64,000 nucleotides of DNA from Mucilaginibacter glaciei (GCF_014773245.1 NZ_JACWMX010000009.1:1-64000); one strand, 5' to 3'; shown: positions 25,762 to 35,119, counted from the first letter of the stretch. The notes: generated from the letters alone by a model not told the origin. Program-made: numbers and translations.

Positions 25762-26163
25762 ATGATCGTGGGTTACATTAGGAAATATCTGCAATTTGAT
25801 ACGGATGGCATATCGCCTAAAGAGGTGGCTACGCTTAAAGAAACGTATGAATTACTCAATTATAAGTATAAAACGCAATTCCTTGATTACAAGGAAACCA
25901 GGAATTTAAATTTTATAGATCTGGCTATGCAAGCCAACCTAGCCGGTATGCTGATGGTCCAAAAACAGGTCAAGAGATGCTTTTTGATATTTACAAAAAG
26001 CCAAAGTAGGGCATCAAAAATGAACTGGAATGACCGGCAAGGAAGCGATAACAGCTACCAGCTCCGCGCATGTACTATATTGAGGAAAGATTACGGTAAA
26101 ATTTTTATTCGTCGGAAATCATTGATCGATAAGATCATCAATATTTTCGTGGTCACGCTGTAA
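25762..26163 (+). pseudogene. Possible frameshifted hypothetical gene
   Basis: A 133-residue frame whose two ends look protein-like: an N-terminus with KETYELLNYKYKTQFLDY and a C-terminus with KIFIRRKSLIDKIINIF. In the middle the better reading is in another frame (KTGQEMLFDIYKKPK, then a stop). I read this as a decayed gene rather than an active one. No family can be named. The neighbouring decayed MarR gene supports gene loss here. Confidence 0.3.
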
Positions 26164-26193
26164 TTTCCGGTGAATGGTTAGGTGATCAAAATA

Positions 26194-26460
26194 ATGAACC
26201 AAACAGGACTTATGCAATTTTTATTTTCACAAACGCTTCTCCGAATCAACAAATCATACCATAATTTGATCATTGCTGAACTACCTGAAATGTATCCACT
26301 CAGATCTTGACATTGCGATATTGGCCGTCCTTTTTTTCATAAATATAAGATGACCTAAAAAGAAATGGCTGATATCCTCCATATAGATGCGTCGCGTTTA
26401 TCTGGCCTTCTTTTCGACTTGGTCCAGAAAGGATATGTTGTTACTGAAAAAAACGTTTAA
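26194..26460 (+). pseudogene. Decayed MarR-family regulator
   Basis: Pieces in different frames give MNQTGLMQFLFSQTLLRINK, LDIAILAVLFF and KEMADILHIDASRLSGLLF, then DLVQKGYVVTEKNV and a stop. The order and the HTH piece match MarR proteins, and align with KELAELFQVDKSRIAVLIEG of the intact regulator at 18.5 kb. At least one frameshift, an in-frame stop and loss of the wing and C-terminal helix show that it is inactive. Confidence 0.65.
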
Positions 26461-26596
26461 AGAAAAAAAAGATAACCACGGAGAAATTTGCAAAAAACTT
26501 GTCCAAATTAATAGCATTTGACTAAAACAACTTTTCACCAAAAACTACACAAATTTCCTCCAGAATAGTATGATAACTTGTTTAAAAATTAAGATC

Positions 26597-27022
26597 ATGA
26601 AAAAAACGTTTTTGATGGGCCTTGCCCTAATTTCCACATGCAACCTAATGGCACAAGACTTAAAAAGTAAGGATGTGCCCCAGGCTGTTAAAGCGGCATT
26701 AATGAGTAAATATCCCGATGCCGCTAAAGTTAGTTGGGAAAAAGAAAAAGGAAATTACGAAGCCAATTGGGGTGGCAAATCGGGCGAGGATAACTCGGTA
26801 GTATTTACCCCAGCGGCTGTATTTGTTGAAATTGTCAAAGCAATACCGGTTAGCTCCTTACCTGTGTCTATAGCGCCTTATGTCGCGACACATTACAAAG
26901 GCCAGAAAATTAAAGAAGCGGGGAAGGTTACCGATGTTACCGGAAAAACAATGTATGAAGCCGAAATTAAAGGTGGTGATCTGATTTTTGATGATAAGGG
27001 CAACTTTATAAAAAAGGACTAA
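26597..27022 (+). CDS. Exported PepSY-like protein
   Basis: A 141-residue protein with signal peptide MKKTFLMGLALISTCNLMA. Two PepSY-like units follow: VPQAVKAALMSKYPDAAKVSWEKEKG, then the strand YEANW, and a second unit with IAPYVATHYKGQKIKEAG and MYEAEI. These small periplasmic proteins are frequent in Bacteroidota and their function is unclear. I used the ATG at the signal peptide rather than a start nine codons upstream. It stands alone between two decayed genes. Confidence 0.8.
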   Translation: MKKTFLMGLALISTCNLMAQDLKSKDVPQAVKAALMSKYPDAAKVSWEKEKGNYEANWGGKSGEDNSVVFTPAAVFVEIVKAIPVSSLPVSIAPYVATHYKGQKIKEAGKVTDVTGKTMYEAEIKGGDLIFDDKGNFIKKD

Positions 27023-27080
27023 ATTTTAATGCACCGTTATATTAATCGAAAATCCATTATGCTTTAAGTGATATGAATTC

Positions 27081-27616
27081 TAACAATAGGGTTTCTGTTA
27101 CTTACGGCATTTGTTTTTTTCTTCCCATCATCGCTGATAGACCACGAATTTTCTGAAGAGGTACAAGAGCAGCATAACCTGATTTTAGACATTGTGATGA
27201 AAGCGATTAGCTGGGTTGGTTATTTGCCTAATGCGCCCATTAACGTTACAAGCATCGCACTTGTACTTTTTTATTTTAAATATAAAAAAGAGGCATTATT
27301 TCTTTTATTTACACTCTTATCAGGTGCGATAAGTTCTATCATTAAATATAGACCAATCGTCCCCGGCCTTCAGAGCCGTTGGTAAGAATAATAGTTAGAA
27401 CTCAACAGAAAAGTTTCCCCAGCGGGCATGTGCTTTTTTATGTGCTATTTTTTTGGCTTTTTAACATTTCTTATGTACGAAGTCAACATTCCGAAATTCA
27501 TTAAAGTACCGGTTTCAGTAATTAGCCTGCTTTTTATTTTTACAATACCTTACCCGCGTGTTTACATGGGTGCGTATTGGTTTACTGATGTAGCTGCCGG
27601 GTTTTGTTGGAGCTGA
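27081..27616 (+). pseudogene. Decayed PAP2-family phosphatase
   Basis: Consecutive frames encode parts of a membrane-bound PAP2 phosphatase: helices around MKAISWVGYLPNAPINVTS, the KYRP part of motif 1, FPSGHVLFYVLFF for motif 2 in a shifted frame, and RVYMGAYWFTDVAAG for motif 3. The active-site histidine of motif 3 (GAHW) is tyrosine here. Several frameshifts and stops separate the pieces. The gene is clearly non-functional. Confidence 0.7.
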
Positions 27617-27969
27617 TATGTTTGTACATTTTGAGTGTTTTATATTTAAAAAAGCCCTCAATAAAATAACAATTAGAAAATACGACAATGAAGGATTAGG
27701 TTTTACCCAATAAAAAAAATGCCCCTAATTGATCAGGGATAGCACTTTGGTGACATATTGAATCGTATTGTTGAAATATTAACGTTTGTTAGACAGATAC
27801 ATAATTGCAGAATTTTTTCTTATCGATTTATGTATTTATATTCCAACGTTAAATTTCAGGTTGTTGAATGATGGTTGGCTGACAATCTTAGCTAAAACCA
27901 TTTTATGGATTTTTGCTCAAAATCCAGCGGTATTCATTAGCCAATTGTTTCCATATAACTATATCAAAT
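27617..27969. other. Non-coding remnant region
   Basis: An AT-rich 353 bp between the PAP2 remnant and the Cus operon. I see no convincing coding frame, tRNA or terminator; a 74-codon plus-strand frame here runs into the 3' end of the adaptor gene and is judged spurious. Confidence 0.5.
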
Positions 27970-29172
27970 TCACATTTTCATTCCATCCATCTGAACGTTC
28001 CCATTTTTGAAGATCGTTTCACTATTCAATAAGTAAGCCCCGTTGGTGACTACGATCTCACCTGGGTTTAGTCCTGAATTAATCGGTACATAAGACTGAT
28101 TGCCTATCCCAACTGAGATCATTTTCGCCGTAAAACTGCCGTCCGAATTCTTTACCCAAACCTTGCTTCCTTTGCCATCGGTTAAAACAGCCGACGCAGG
28201 AACCGCTAATACCTTGGTACTACCGTTTCCGATAATTAAATAAGCCTGCATACCCGGCCTGATCAATCCCTGTGTATTTGGAATACTGATCCTGATCAGC
28301 ACCACTTTGGAAGACCCGGATAGTTCAGGGTTTATAAATTCGACTTTGCCTTTGATGACCTGCCCGCCCAGGTCAGGAAGGGAAATATTTACTTTATCGT
28401 TCTCTTTGTAAAGCCCGGTTTCATTGGAGTAAAGTTGGGCTTCCACCCAAAGGCTATTTAACCCCTGTGTCTTTAGTACGGTCATACCTTCGGTAACATA
28501 ATCACCCTCATGTACGGCGATATCGCTTACCGTACCCGCAACATTACTCAATATGGTGTTTGTTGCAGACACCTTTTGGGATACTGACAAGTTTTTGATC
28601 TGTGACGCGGATAAACCCCATAATTTCAACTTGTTTTCTGCCGCGCTCATCAGCTGGTTGTAATCCACATCAGGGTTATGTAATACTTTTTGCTGTTGTT
28701 TGGCCAACAGGTATTCTTTTTCTGCTTCCTGCAGATCTTCACTGTAAAGCGAATAGACCGGCTGGCCTATTGCTACCTTTTCGCCAATAGCCCGGACAAA
28801 CAATTGCTGTACCCGCCCGGATAACCTGGCGCTGAACTCCGCTGCGGTGTTTTCATTAGTCGTAACAGTGCCGGTCAGCGTTTTTTCGCTGCCCGTGTTT
28901 TCTTCCCTTATCGTGTCGGTTTGTATCCCGGCCAGTTGCATTTGTGTAGCATTTAGGGTTATCGTATTGGCGCTTGCGGCATCTGTTAATTCCACTTTAA
29001 TGAGTTTCATGGCGCAGATGGGACAATTCCCGTCGTGATCTTCATGTACCTGCGGGTGCATGGAACATGTATAATAGGCTTTGCTTGATTGGTTAGCAAT
29101 TGGTTTGGGCGTATGCTTGCAAGCCGAAAAGAAAACGGCGAACAACAATATTATATAAATGAGCTTATTCAT
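27970..29172 (-). CDS. cusB: CusB-type metal efflux adaptor with heavy-metal-binding domain
   Basis: A 400-residue periplasmic lipoprotein adaptor (signal ending FFSAC). Directly after the signal comes a heavy-metal-binding domain (YYTCSMHPQ, then CPICAMKLIK). The adaptor core follows: barrel-sandwich hybrid with coiled-coil hairpin, and the C-terminal domain with VWVKNSDGSFTAKM. It ends in MDGMKM, useful for Cu(I) binding. The ATG chosen overlaps the upstream adaptor stop by 8 bp. It is the last gene of the Cus operon, and its 3' half is duplicated at 12.5 kb. Confidence 0.9.
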   Translation of the reverse strand: MNKLIYIILLFAVFFSACKHTPKPIANQSSKAYYTCSMHPQVHEDHDGNCPICAMKLIKVELTDAASANTITLNATQMQLAGIQTDTIREENTGSEKTLTGTVTTNENTAAEFSARLSGRVQQLFVRAIGEKVAIGQPVYSLYSEDLQEAEKEYLLAKQQQKVLHNPDVDYNQLMSAAENKLKLWGLSASQIKNLSVSQKVSATNTILSNVAGTVSDIAVHEGDYVTEGMTVLKTQGLNSLWVEAQLYSNETGLYKENDKVNISLPDLGGQVIKGKVEFINPELSGSSKVVLIRISIPNTQGLIRPGMQAYLIIGNGSTKVLAVPASAVLTDGKGSKVWVKNSDGSFTAKMISVGIGNQSYVPINSGLNPGEIVVTNGAYLLNSETIFKNGNVQMDGMKM

Positions 29173-30418
29173 TTCCTTTGGTTTTAATAAAGCTTTCGCT
29201 ATCTGATAAATATTGGGCATTGACCGCCAGGCTGTCCGTGGCTAACAATCCTTTGGTTACTTGTATGTCGTTACCGCTTGTAAGCCCGGTATTAACCTCA
29301 TGCGCTTTAAATAATGCACCCTGCTTTAACCATACCACTTTGGTATTGCCGAGATCCAGCAGGGCTGTTTTAGGTATCCACAAAGCTTTGACAGTTCCGG
29401 TTTGGATACTGGCTTTAACCAAAGCGTTTACTTTAAATTCATGATCCATATTATCGAGATATACCCGGATGCTGGTGGTTTTATCACCACCCTGAAGAAC
29501 AGGTTCGATGAAATTTACCCTTCCTTCTATCGGCGTACCAGGCATATCCGGCAACGTCAGCCGAATGGCTTGATTTAACTTTAAGGTGCCTGCCTGCGAC
29601 TGGCTAACCTTAATAATCGCCCATAAGCGATGCGGGTTAACCACATTGAAAAGTGTTTGACCTTTGGTAATGTATATACCCTCCTTAATGACTAAGGGGG
29701 AATTATTTGTAAAGTCGGTTGGTGTTTCTGTTGTCGTAGCGCCCGGCATTTGGCTATGCGCCACATCATGCACATGACCCTCATAAGCGCTATAGACCGG
29801 GATACTGTAAAACGCTTTGCCCGTTTTAACCACTTGGTTAACCTGGGTTAAGGTCATACCTAACAATAAAAGTTTTTGCCGGGCCGCATTGATCAATTCC
29901 ATTTCCTGCGCCGAGTGTGTGATCAGATAGATTAGATCCTGTTGCGCCGTTACCAGATCAGGGCTATAAATATCGAAAATGCGCTGCCCGGCATGGATTT
30001 CCTGAAAAGCGTATTTAATATACAACTTTTCGATACGGCCGGAAAAACGGGAAGCGATATTATTGAAGGTGCGGGTATCAAAATCTAAATAACCATCCGC
30101 CAGAATTTCGGTAGACGTTACTTTCTCTACAGGTGTAATCGAGCCAACGGAAGAAATAACGTTGCCGTTAACCGGTTGTAAAACAGTATTCAGACCGATC
30201 CCGGCACCTTCGCTGGCCTGGCCTGACTTCTTTACCAAGGTCATCCCACAAATCGGACAGCTGCCCGGATGGTCTTCCATGATCTGCGGGTGCATCGGGC
30301 AGGTATATTTCACATCGGTTTTCGACGCGGTTGCAACCGTCACAGGTTTTTTATTTTCACAGGCGCTTACCACCAGCATTATGGCTAATGATAAGACGAG
30401 CATCTTAATACTTTTCAT
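29165..30418 (-). CDS. CusB-type metal efflux adaptor, second copy in the operon
   Basis: A 417-residue lipoprotein adaptor (MLVVSAC lipobox) with an N-terminal heavy-metal-binding domain, KYTCPMHPQIMEDHPGSC then PICGMTLVKK. The barrel-sandwich and hairpin regions and the C-terminal VVWLKQGALF segment are clear. It differs substantially from the downstream adaptor, so the pump could use a heteromeric adaptor ring. The start is placed at the ATG after AAAGGGA; an ATG four codons upstream is an alternative. Both starts lie inside the end of the TolC-family gene. Confidence 0.88.
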   Translation of the reverse strand: MKSIKMLVLSLAIMLVVSACENKKPVTVATASKTDVKYTCPMHPQIMEDHPGSCPICGMTLVKKSGQASEGAGIGLNTVLQPVNGNVISSVGSITPVEKVTSTEILADGYLDFDTRTFNNIASRFSGRIEKLYIKYAFQEIHAGQRIFDIYSPDLVTAQQDLIYLITHSAQEMELINAARQKLLLLGMTLTQVNQVVKTGKAFYSIPVYSAYEGHVHDVAHSQMPGATTTETPTDFTNNSPLVIKEGIYITKGQTLFNVVNPHRLWAIIKVSQSQAGTLKLNQAIRLTLPDMPGTPIEGRVNFIEPVLQGGDKTTSIRVYLDNMDHEFKVNALVKASIQTGTVKALWIPKTALLDLGNTKVVWLKQGALFKAHEVNTGLTSGNDIQVTKGLLATDSLAVNAQYLSDSESFIKTKGNE

Positions 30419-31628
30419 ATTCCCTTTCATATGCGACCTGTAAGGTTAATAATTCCTGTAAGCGGTCTAGTGCCGCCATTCTTACCGATTGCAAACTTTT
30501 GATCCCGTCCAGCACGGAGGGCAGATCGCCGGTATTTTGTTCGTAAGCCTGCAAAGACGTTTTATAAGCGTTCTGCAGGGCAGGAATAATGTTTTGTTTA
30601 TAGTTCTTTAGCTGCCGTTTTTTACTGCTCATATCCGTTCTTAACCCTGCTAATTGCCCCTGTGCCTGGTTAAGGATATTCAGTTTCTTTTGTTGCAACT
30701 CCTGAACTTCGAAGCGGATGCCCTTTAGGTTCGCTTTATATTCTTTAGATGCCCAGGGTACAATAGGAATGGTAATCGAACCCATTAAAATATATTGGTT
30801 GGCCATGCCGCCATAGCTTTGCATATGTCCCGCCTGTATCCCGAAATCCGGCTTGCGTTTGGCGTATTCCATTTGTGAATTGAGTTGCTGTAATTCGATA
30901 TTGCGATTGATACTTTGGATATCGCTTCGTGCACCGGCCAGTGTTGCAGTATCGGTAATGTTGGTTTCGTAATCATTTATCACAATAGTGGTATCGACGG
31001 TAAATATTGTTGACTGCGCCTGGTCCATTAGCGTATTGAGCATGATGTTCCTTTGGCTGATCTCATTATTCAATTGCTCACGCGTATTATCCAGTTCAAA
31101 AAGGTCGGCTTTGGCTCTATAAATATTGGACAGTTTTTCCTTGCCGTAGGTCAGCCGGATATTGGCATCTTTCAGCATATACTGCAACAGGTTTTGCGTA
31201 TTCTGCAACTGCACCAGCTTCTTCTCCAGTACCACCCGTTCATAGTAGTATTGCTTGGCTTGCGCGATCAGTTGATTTTTCAGGTAATTCTTATCTTCCT
31301 TCGTAACGTTGGATAAGCCTTTCATATATTCTTCCTTAGCCCGAAGTTTGGCAGGATTGGTAAACATTTGCTCTGCCTGGATCATAAAGGCACCGCCATT
31401 AGGATTTATTTGATAAGGTACCTGATATTGTCCCGCGCTGATTTTCGGCGCATCCAGGCTTTTTGCCCCGGTCGCGTAAGCATCCTGTGCACTCCCTTTG
31501 GCATCATAAGATAGCAAGGCCGGGTTAGCGGCTACGCGGGACAAAACGCTGTCTAAAGGCAGGCGTTGCGCGCTCGCAATAGTTGCAGCACATATTAAAC
31601 CTATTAGTATGATTTGATATTTTTTCAT
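30405..31628 (-). CDS. cusC: TolC-family outer membrane protein of the Cus operon
   Basis: A 407-residue outer membrane efflux protein with signal peptide MKKYQIILIGLICAATIASAQ. Paired coiled-coil regions (LRAKEEYMKGLSNVTKEDKN; LQAYEQNTGDLPSVLDGIKS) fit the TolC fold. The ATG at the signal peptide overlaps the cusA stop by one base, so the longer frame that runs back into cusA was rejected. It acts with CusA and the two adaptors to move Cu(I)/Ag(I) across the envelope. Confidence 0.86.
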   Translation of the reverse strand: MKKYQIILIGLICAATIASAQRLPLDSVLSRVAANPALLSYDAKGSAQDAYATGAKSLDAPKISAGQYQVPYQINPNGGAFMIQAEQMFTNPAKLRAKEEYMKGLSNVTKEDKNYLKNQLIAQAKQYYYERVVLEKKLVQLQNTQNLLQYMLKDANIRLTYGKEKLSNIYRAKADLFELDNTREQLNNEISQRNIMLNTLMDQAQSTIFTVDTTIVINDYETNITDTATLAGARSDIQSINRNIELQQLNSQMEYAKRKPDFGIQAGHMQSYGGMANQYILMGSITIPIVPWASKEYKANLKGIRFEVQELQQKKLNILNQAQGQLAGLRTDMSSKKRQLKNYKQNIIPALQNAYKTSLQAYEQNTGDLPSVLDGIKSLQSVRMAALDRLQELLTLQVAYEREYEKY

Positions 31629-33520
31629 TATTCCTTTACCTCCAATACTTCCAGTTTGCCATGCTTTTTTAACTCGTATTCCTTTACCATTAAAAAGATC
31701 AAAGGCGTAACCAATAAAATATGGGTGGAAGATGTTAATACTCCGCCAATCATCGGCAGCACAATCGGCTGCATCACATCGCTTCCAGTCCCGGTAGCCC
31801 AAAGCACAGGCACCAAGCCAAACAAGGCCACGCAAACCGTCATCAGCTTTGGGCGCAACCGTTTCACTGCGCCATTCATGACATATAACCGCAAGTCTTC
31901 CTTAGTGATAGTTGCTGCCGAGTTTCCCTTTAAGGCCACCAATTGCTGCATGGCATCATTCAGGTAAATCACCATTACTATGCCTGTTTCTACGGCAATG
32001 CCAAAGAGGGCTATAAAGCCGACAGCCACGGCCACTGATAAATGCACGCCGAAGAAGTACACCATATATGCCCCGCCAATTAAAGCGAATGGAATGGAGA
32101 TCAAGCTAAAAAATGCTTCCCGGATCGAATGGAAAGCAAAATATAAACTAGCAAAGATGATAATGAGCACAATGGGCAAGATCATTTTTAAAGTATGCTC
32201 CGCCCGGATCAGGTTCTCATACTGGCCGCTCCACTCGATGTAGTAGCCTTTGGGCAGCGTTTTAACCAGGTTATTAAGTTTGTCCTGCGCTTCCTTTACC
32301 GTACTGCCCAGATCGCGGTCACGGACGTTAAATAATACCGTGCCCCGCAACAAGGCATTTTCTGATTGGATCATAGCCGGACCGTCGCTGATCTTGATAT
32401 CTGCAACCGAGGATAAAGGTACGGGGCCATTATTCATGGTTTGCACCAACGTCCGTTTAATCACCTCCAGGTTATTCCGGTAATCCTGCGCCAAACGCGC
32501 ATTGACGCTGAAGCGCTGCCTGCCCTCTACGGTCGTCGTTAAATTCATCCCGCCCAAAGCGCTTTCCACCACTTCATTTACATCGTCCACGCTCAATCCA
32601 TATCTTCCAATAGCATCTTTATTCACTTTTATATCCAGGTATTTGCCGCCGGTGATGGGGTCAACGTATAAGTCTTTTACGCCGTTTAAACCCATTAAAG
32701 CCTGTTTCATGTGAGTGGCCAAAACATTGATCGTGTCCAGGTTCTGTCCGTACACTTTTAAGCCTACATCGGTACGGATGCCGGTAGAGAGCATATTGAT
32801 GCGGTTAATAATGGGCTGTGTCCAGCCGTTAACTACGCCGGGGATTTGCAGTTTGGCATTCAATTCATTGATAATATCCTCTTTTTTGATACCCTTGCGC
32901 CATTCACTTTTTGGCTTTAGCAACACAATGGTTTCGGTCATGCTAATGGGTGAGTTATCTGTAGCGGTGTTCGCCCGGCCTGCTTTGCCTAATACATTAG
33001 CCACTTCGGGTATGCTTTTAATAATCTTATCCTGTACCTGTAATAATTGCTTGGCTTGCGCATTAGATACATCCGGCTGGGTAACCGGCATAAACAGGAT
33101 CGTTCCCTCATCTAATGGCGGCATAAACTCACTGCCCAAGCTTAACAAAAGCGGTATACTGATCAATAATGCAATGATATTGATACCGATGGTGGTTTTG
33201 CGCCAGGTTACACACCATTCCAGTACGGGACGGTAAATTCTTTCCAGTCCCCGGTTAAGTGGATTATGGTCGTCTGTTCTTAATTTCCCTTTCAGGAAGA
33301 ATGAGATCAGTACCGGGGCCAGCGTTACCGCCAAAATAGCATCTATCGCCAGGATAAAGGTTTTAGTCCAGGCTAAGGGGCCAAACAATTTGCCCTCTTG
33401 ACCTTCCAGTAAAAATACCGGCAGGAACGAAGCAACAATAATAAGCGTAGAGAAAAACACGCCACGGCCTACCTGTTTACAGGAGGTTTCGATAATTTTT
33501 ATTCTTTCTGCTGTGGTCAT
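31628..33520 (-). CDS. cusA: CusA heavy-metal RND pump, C-terminal part (split gene)
   Basis: 630 residues covering everything after helix 4 of CusA. It begins MTTAERIKIIETSCKQVG and continues into helix 5 (GVFFSTLIIVASFLPVFLLEG). The three methionines of the CusA metal site are all present: M144 (ILFMPV), M194 (PISMTE) and M243 (INMLSTGI), supporting Cu(I)/Ag(I) as substrate. The N-terminal 424 residues lie in the upstream ORF, and the two overlap by ATGA. Either a frameshift in an A-rich run (GAAAAAGAAAAATC) broke one gene, or the two parts are made by coupled translation. The break falls in the cytosolic loop between helices 4 and 5. Confidence 0.85.
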   Translation of the reverse strand: MTTAERIKIIETSCKQVGRGVFFSTLIIVASFLPVFLLEGQEGKLFGPLAWTKTFILAIDAILAVTLAPVLISFFLKGKLRTDDHNPLNRGLERIYRPVLEWCVTWRKTTIGINIIALLISIPLLLSLGSEFMPPLDEGTILFMPVTQPDVSNAQAKQLLQVQDKIIKSIPEVANVLGKAGRANTATDNSPISMTETIVLLKPKSEWRKGIKKEDIINELNAKLQIPGVVNGWTQPIINRINMLSTGIRTDVGLKVYGQNLDTINVLATHMKQALMGLNGVKDLYVDPITGGKYLDIKVNKDAIGRYGLSVDDVNEVVESALGGMNLTTTVEGRQRFSVNARLAQDYRNNLEVIKRTLVQTMNNGPVPLSSVADIKISDGPAMIQSENALLRGTVLFNVRDRDLGSTVKEAQDKLNNLVKTLPKGYYIEWSGQYENLIRAEHTLKMILPIVLIIIFASLYFAFHSIREAFFSLISIPFALIGGAYMVYFFGVHLSVAVAVGFIALFGIAVETGIVMVIYLNDAMQQLVALKGNSAATITKEDLRLYVMNGAVKRLRPKLMTVCVALFGLVPVLWATGTGSDVMQPIVLPMIGGVLTSSTHILLVTPLIFLMVKEYELKKHGKLEVLEVKE

Positions 33521-34791
33521 GATTTTTCTTTTTCTTGTGCGATGGATAAGTTCCTATGCGAATTTTCGACCATCACAATCCCGTTATCCACGATCACCCC
33601 AATGGCTAAAGCGATACCTGTTAATGACATGATATTGGAGGATATGCCAAACGCGTTAAGCAAAATAAAGCTGGCCGCGATAGTAATTGGAATTTGTATA
33701 ATAATGCTCAAAGCACTTTTAATACTCAATAGAAATAGGACTACGATAATGGATACCGTGATCATTTCTTCGATGAGCGTATGTTTAACCGAACCAACCG
33801 CATTTTCGATCAGTTCGCTACGGTCATAAGCGATCTTAAAACTAACGCCAGCAGGCAAGCCCTTTTGAATATCCGCCATTTTAACCTTGACTGCATGGAT
33901 CACCTTATCTGCATTTTCGCCGTAACGCATCACCACAATACCACCAACCGCTTCTCCGTTTCCATTGCGGTCAAAAATACCCAGGCGCTCATCGCCGCCC
34001 ATTTGCACCGTAGCAATATCTTTGATTTTAACAGGTATGGTATTGATCACCCCAACGGGGATATTTTCCACATCGGCTAAGCTTTTGATGTAGCCCAGGC
34101 CACGGACTATATAACCAGTGCCGTTCATCTCAAACTTGCGCCCGCCTACATCATTGTTATTGCTTTTGATGGATTTAAGCACTTGCGATAAAGGGATACG
34201 GTAATAGTTGAGTTTATTAGGATCAATAGTTACCTGGTATTGCTTTTCAAAGCCGCCGAAGGAAGCAACTTCGCTTACACCGGGAACAGTTTGTAAACCC
34301 AGTTTTACATACCAATCCTGTAAAGCGCGTTGCTCACCTAAGTCCATGCCTTTGGCATCGAGCGTGTACCACAAAATATGCCCCACTCCCGTACCATCCG
34401 GCCCGAGTGTTGGAGTAATACCCTGCGGCAATAGGCGCTGCGCGTAGTTCAGCCGCTCCAACACCCGGCTTCGTGCCCAATACACATCAGCTTTATCTTC
34501 AAATACAATATAAACGAAGCTCATCCCGAACATGGAAGTAGCGCGGATCGCCCGGACTTTGGGGATACCTTGCAGATTACTCACCAGCGGGTAGGTCACC
34601 TGGTCTTCCATGACCTGCGGGCTGCGGCCCTGCCATTCGGTAAAAACGATCACCTGATTTTCAGACAGGTCAGGAATCGCATCAATAGGATTTTCTCGTA
34701 TGGCATAAATACCCCAGGCAAACAGCGCGATGGCGATTAGCAATACGATATACCTGTTTTTTAAGGACAGGGAAATAAGTTGATTAATCAT
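33517..34791 (-). CDS. cusA: CusA heavy-metal RND pump, N-terminal part (split gene)
   Basis: 424 residues covering helix 1, the first periplasmic loop (porter domain with FTEWQGRSPQVMEDQVTYPL) and helices 2-4. Helix 4 carries the proton-relay aspartate in IALAIGVIVDNGIVMVENSH. The frame ends after IAQEKEKS at a TGA that overlaps the ATG of the C-terminal part. No other damage is visible in either half, so the split is recent, an assembly error, or functional. It starts 49 bp after the small metal-binding protein gene, across an 11-bp hairpin. Confidence 0.85.
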   Translation of the reverse strand: MINQLISLSLKNRYIVLLIAIALFAWGIYAIRENPIDAIPDLSENQVIVFTEWQGRSPQVMEDQVTYPLVSNLQGIPKVRAIRATSMFGMSFVYIVFEDKADVYWARSRVLERLNYAQRLLPQGITPTLGPDGTGVGHILWYTLDAKGMDLGEQRALQDWYVKLGLQTVPGVSEVASFGGFEKQYQVTIDPNKLNYYRIPLSQVLKSIKSNNNDVGGRKFEMNGTGYIVRGLGYIKSLADVENIPVGVINTIPVKIKDIATVQMGGDERLGIFDRNGNGEAVGGIVVMRYGENADKVIHAVKVKMADIQKGLPAGVSFKIAYDRSELIENAVGSVKHTLIEEMITVSIIVVLFLLSIKSALSIIIQIPITIAASFILLNAFGISSNIMSLTGIALAIGVIVDNGIVMVENSHRNLSIAQEKEKS

Positions 34792-34806
34792 CTTAATTAT
34801 TTTAAT

Positions 34807-34834
34807 CAGCCCTCCGCTGGTCGGCGGAGGGCTG
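34807..34834 (-). promoter_or_regulatory. Strong hairpin between the metal-binding protein gene and cusA
   Basis: CAGCCCTCCGC and GCGGAGGGCTG form a perfect, GC-rich 11-bp stem around a 6-base loop. On the minus strand it is followed by an AT-rich stretch without a good T run. It could be a leaky terminator, or a processing or stabilising structure that makes the small upstream gene more abundant than the pump. Confidence 0.6.
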
Positions 34835-34840
34835 AATGAA

Positions 34841-35089
34841 TTACATTTTCATTTTTTCTGCGGGTTTCTTTTTAGCATCAGTCTTTTTAACGAGTGTCAT
34901 GCCGCACTTCGGGCATTTACCGGGCTTGTCACTTAATACTTCCGGGTGCATGGTACAGGTGTATTGTACTTTAGCCGGTTTTACTTTTTTGGTTTGGGTG
35001 GTGTCGGATACCGGATTGATACTACTGGCTGCAAATACGGTTGCGGCAGAAAACAGGATGGCAGCAGCCATCAGCATTAACTTTTTCAT
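34841..35089 (-). CDS. Small exported heavy-metal-binding-domain protein
   Basis: An 82-residue periplasmic protein: signal peptide MKKLMLMAAAILFSAATVFA, a short linker, and one heavy-metal-binding domain (VQYTCTMHPEVLSDKPGKC then PKCGMTLVKK), ending in a Lys/Met tail EKMKM. The domain is the same as in the two adaptors downstream and the multicopper oxidase at 61 kb. It probably buffers or delivers Cu(I)/Ag(I) to the pump. Confidence 0.85.
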   Translation of the reverse strand: MKKLMLMAAAILFSAATVFAASSINPVSDTTQTKKVKPAKVQYTCTMHPEVLSDKPGKCPKCGMTLVKKTDAKKKPAEKMKM

Positions 35090-35119
35090 GTTGTTAAAAT
35101 TTAAAAATGAATAAATAGC

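Noticed and set aside
27786..28010. 74-codon plus-strand ORF before cusB
   Set aside because: It overlaps the 3' end of the adaptor gene, has no family-like pattern and lies in AT-rich remnant DNA.
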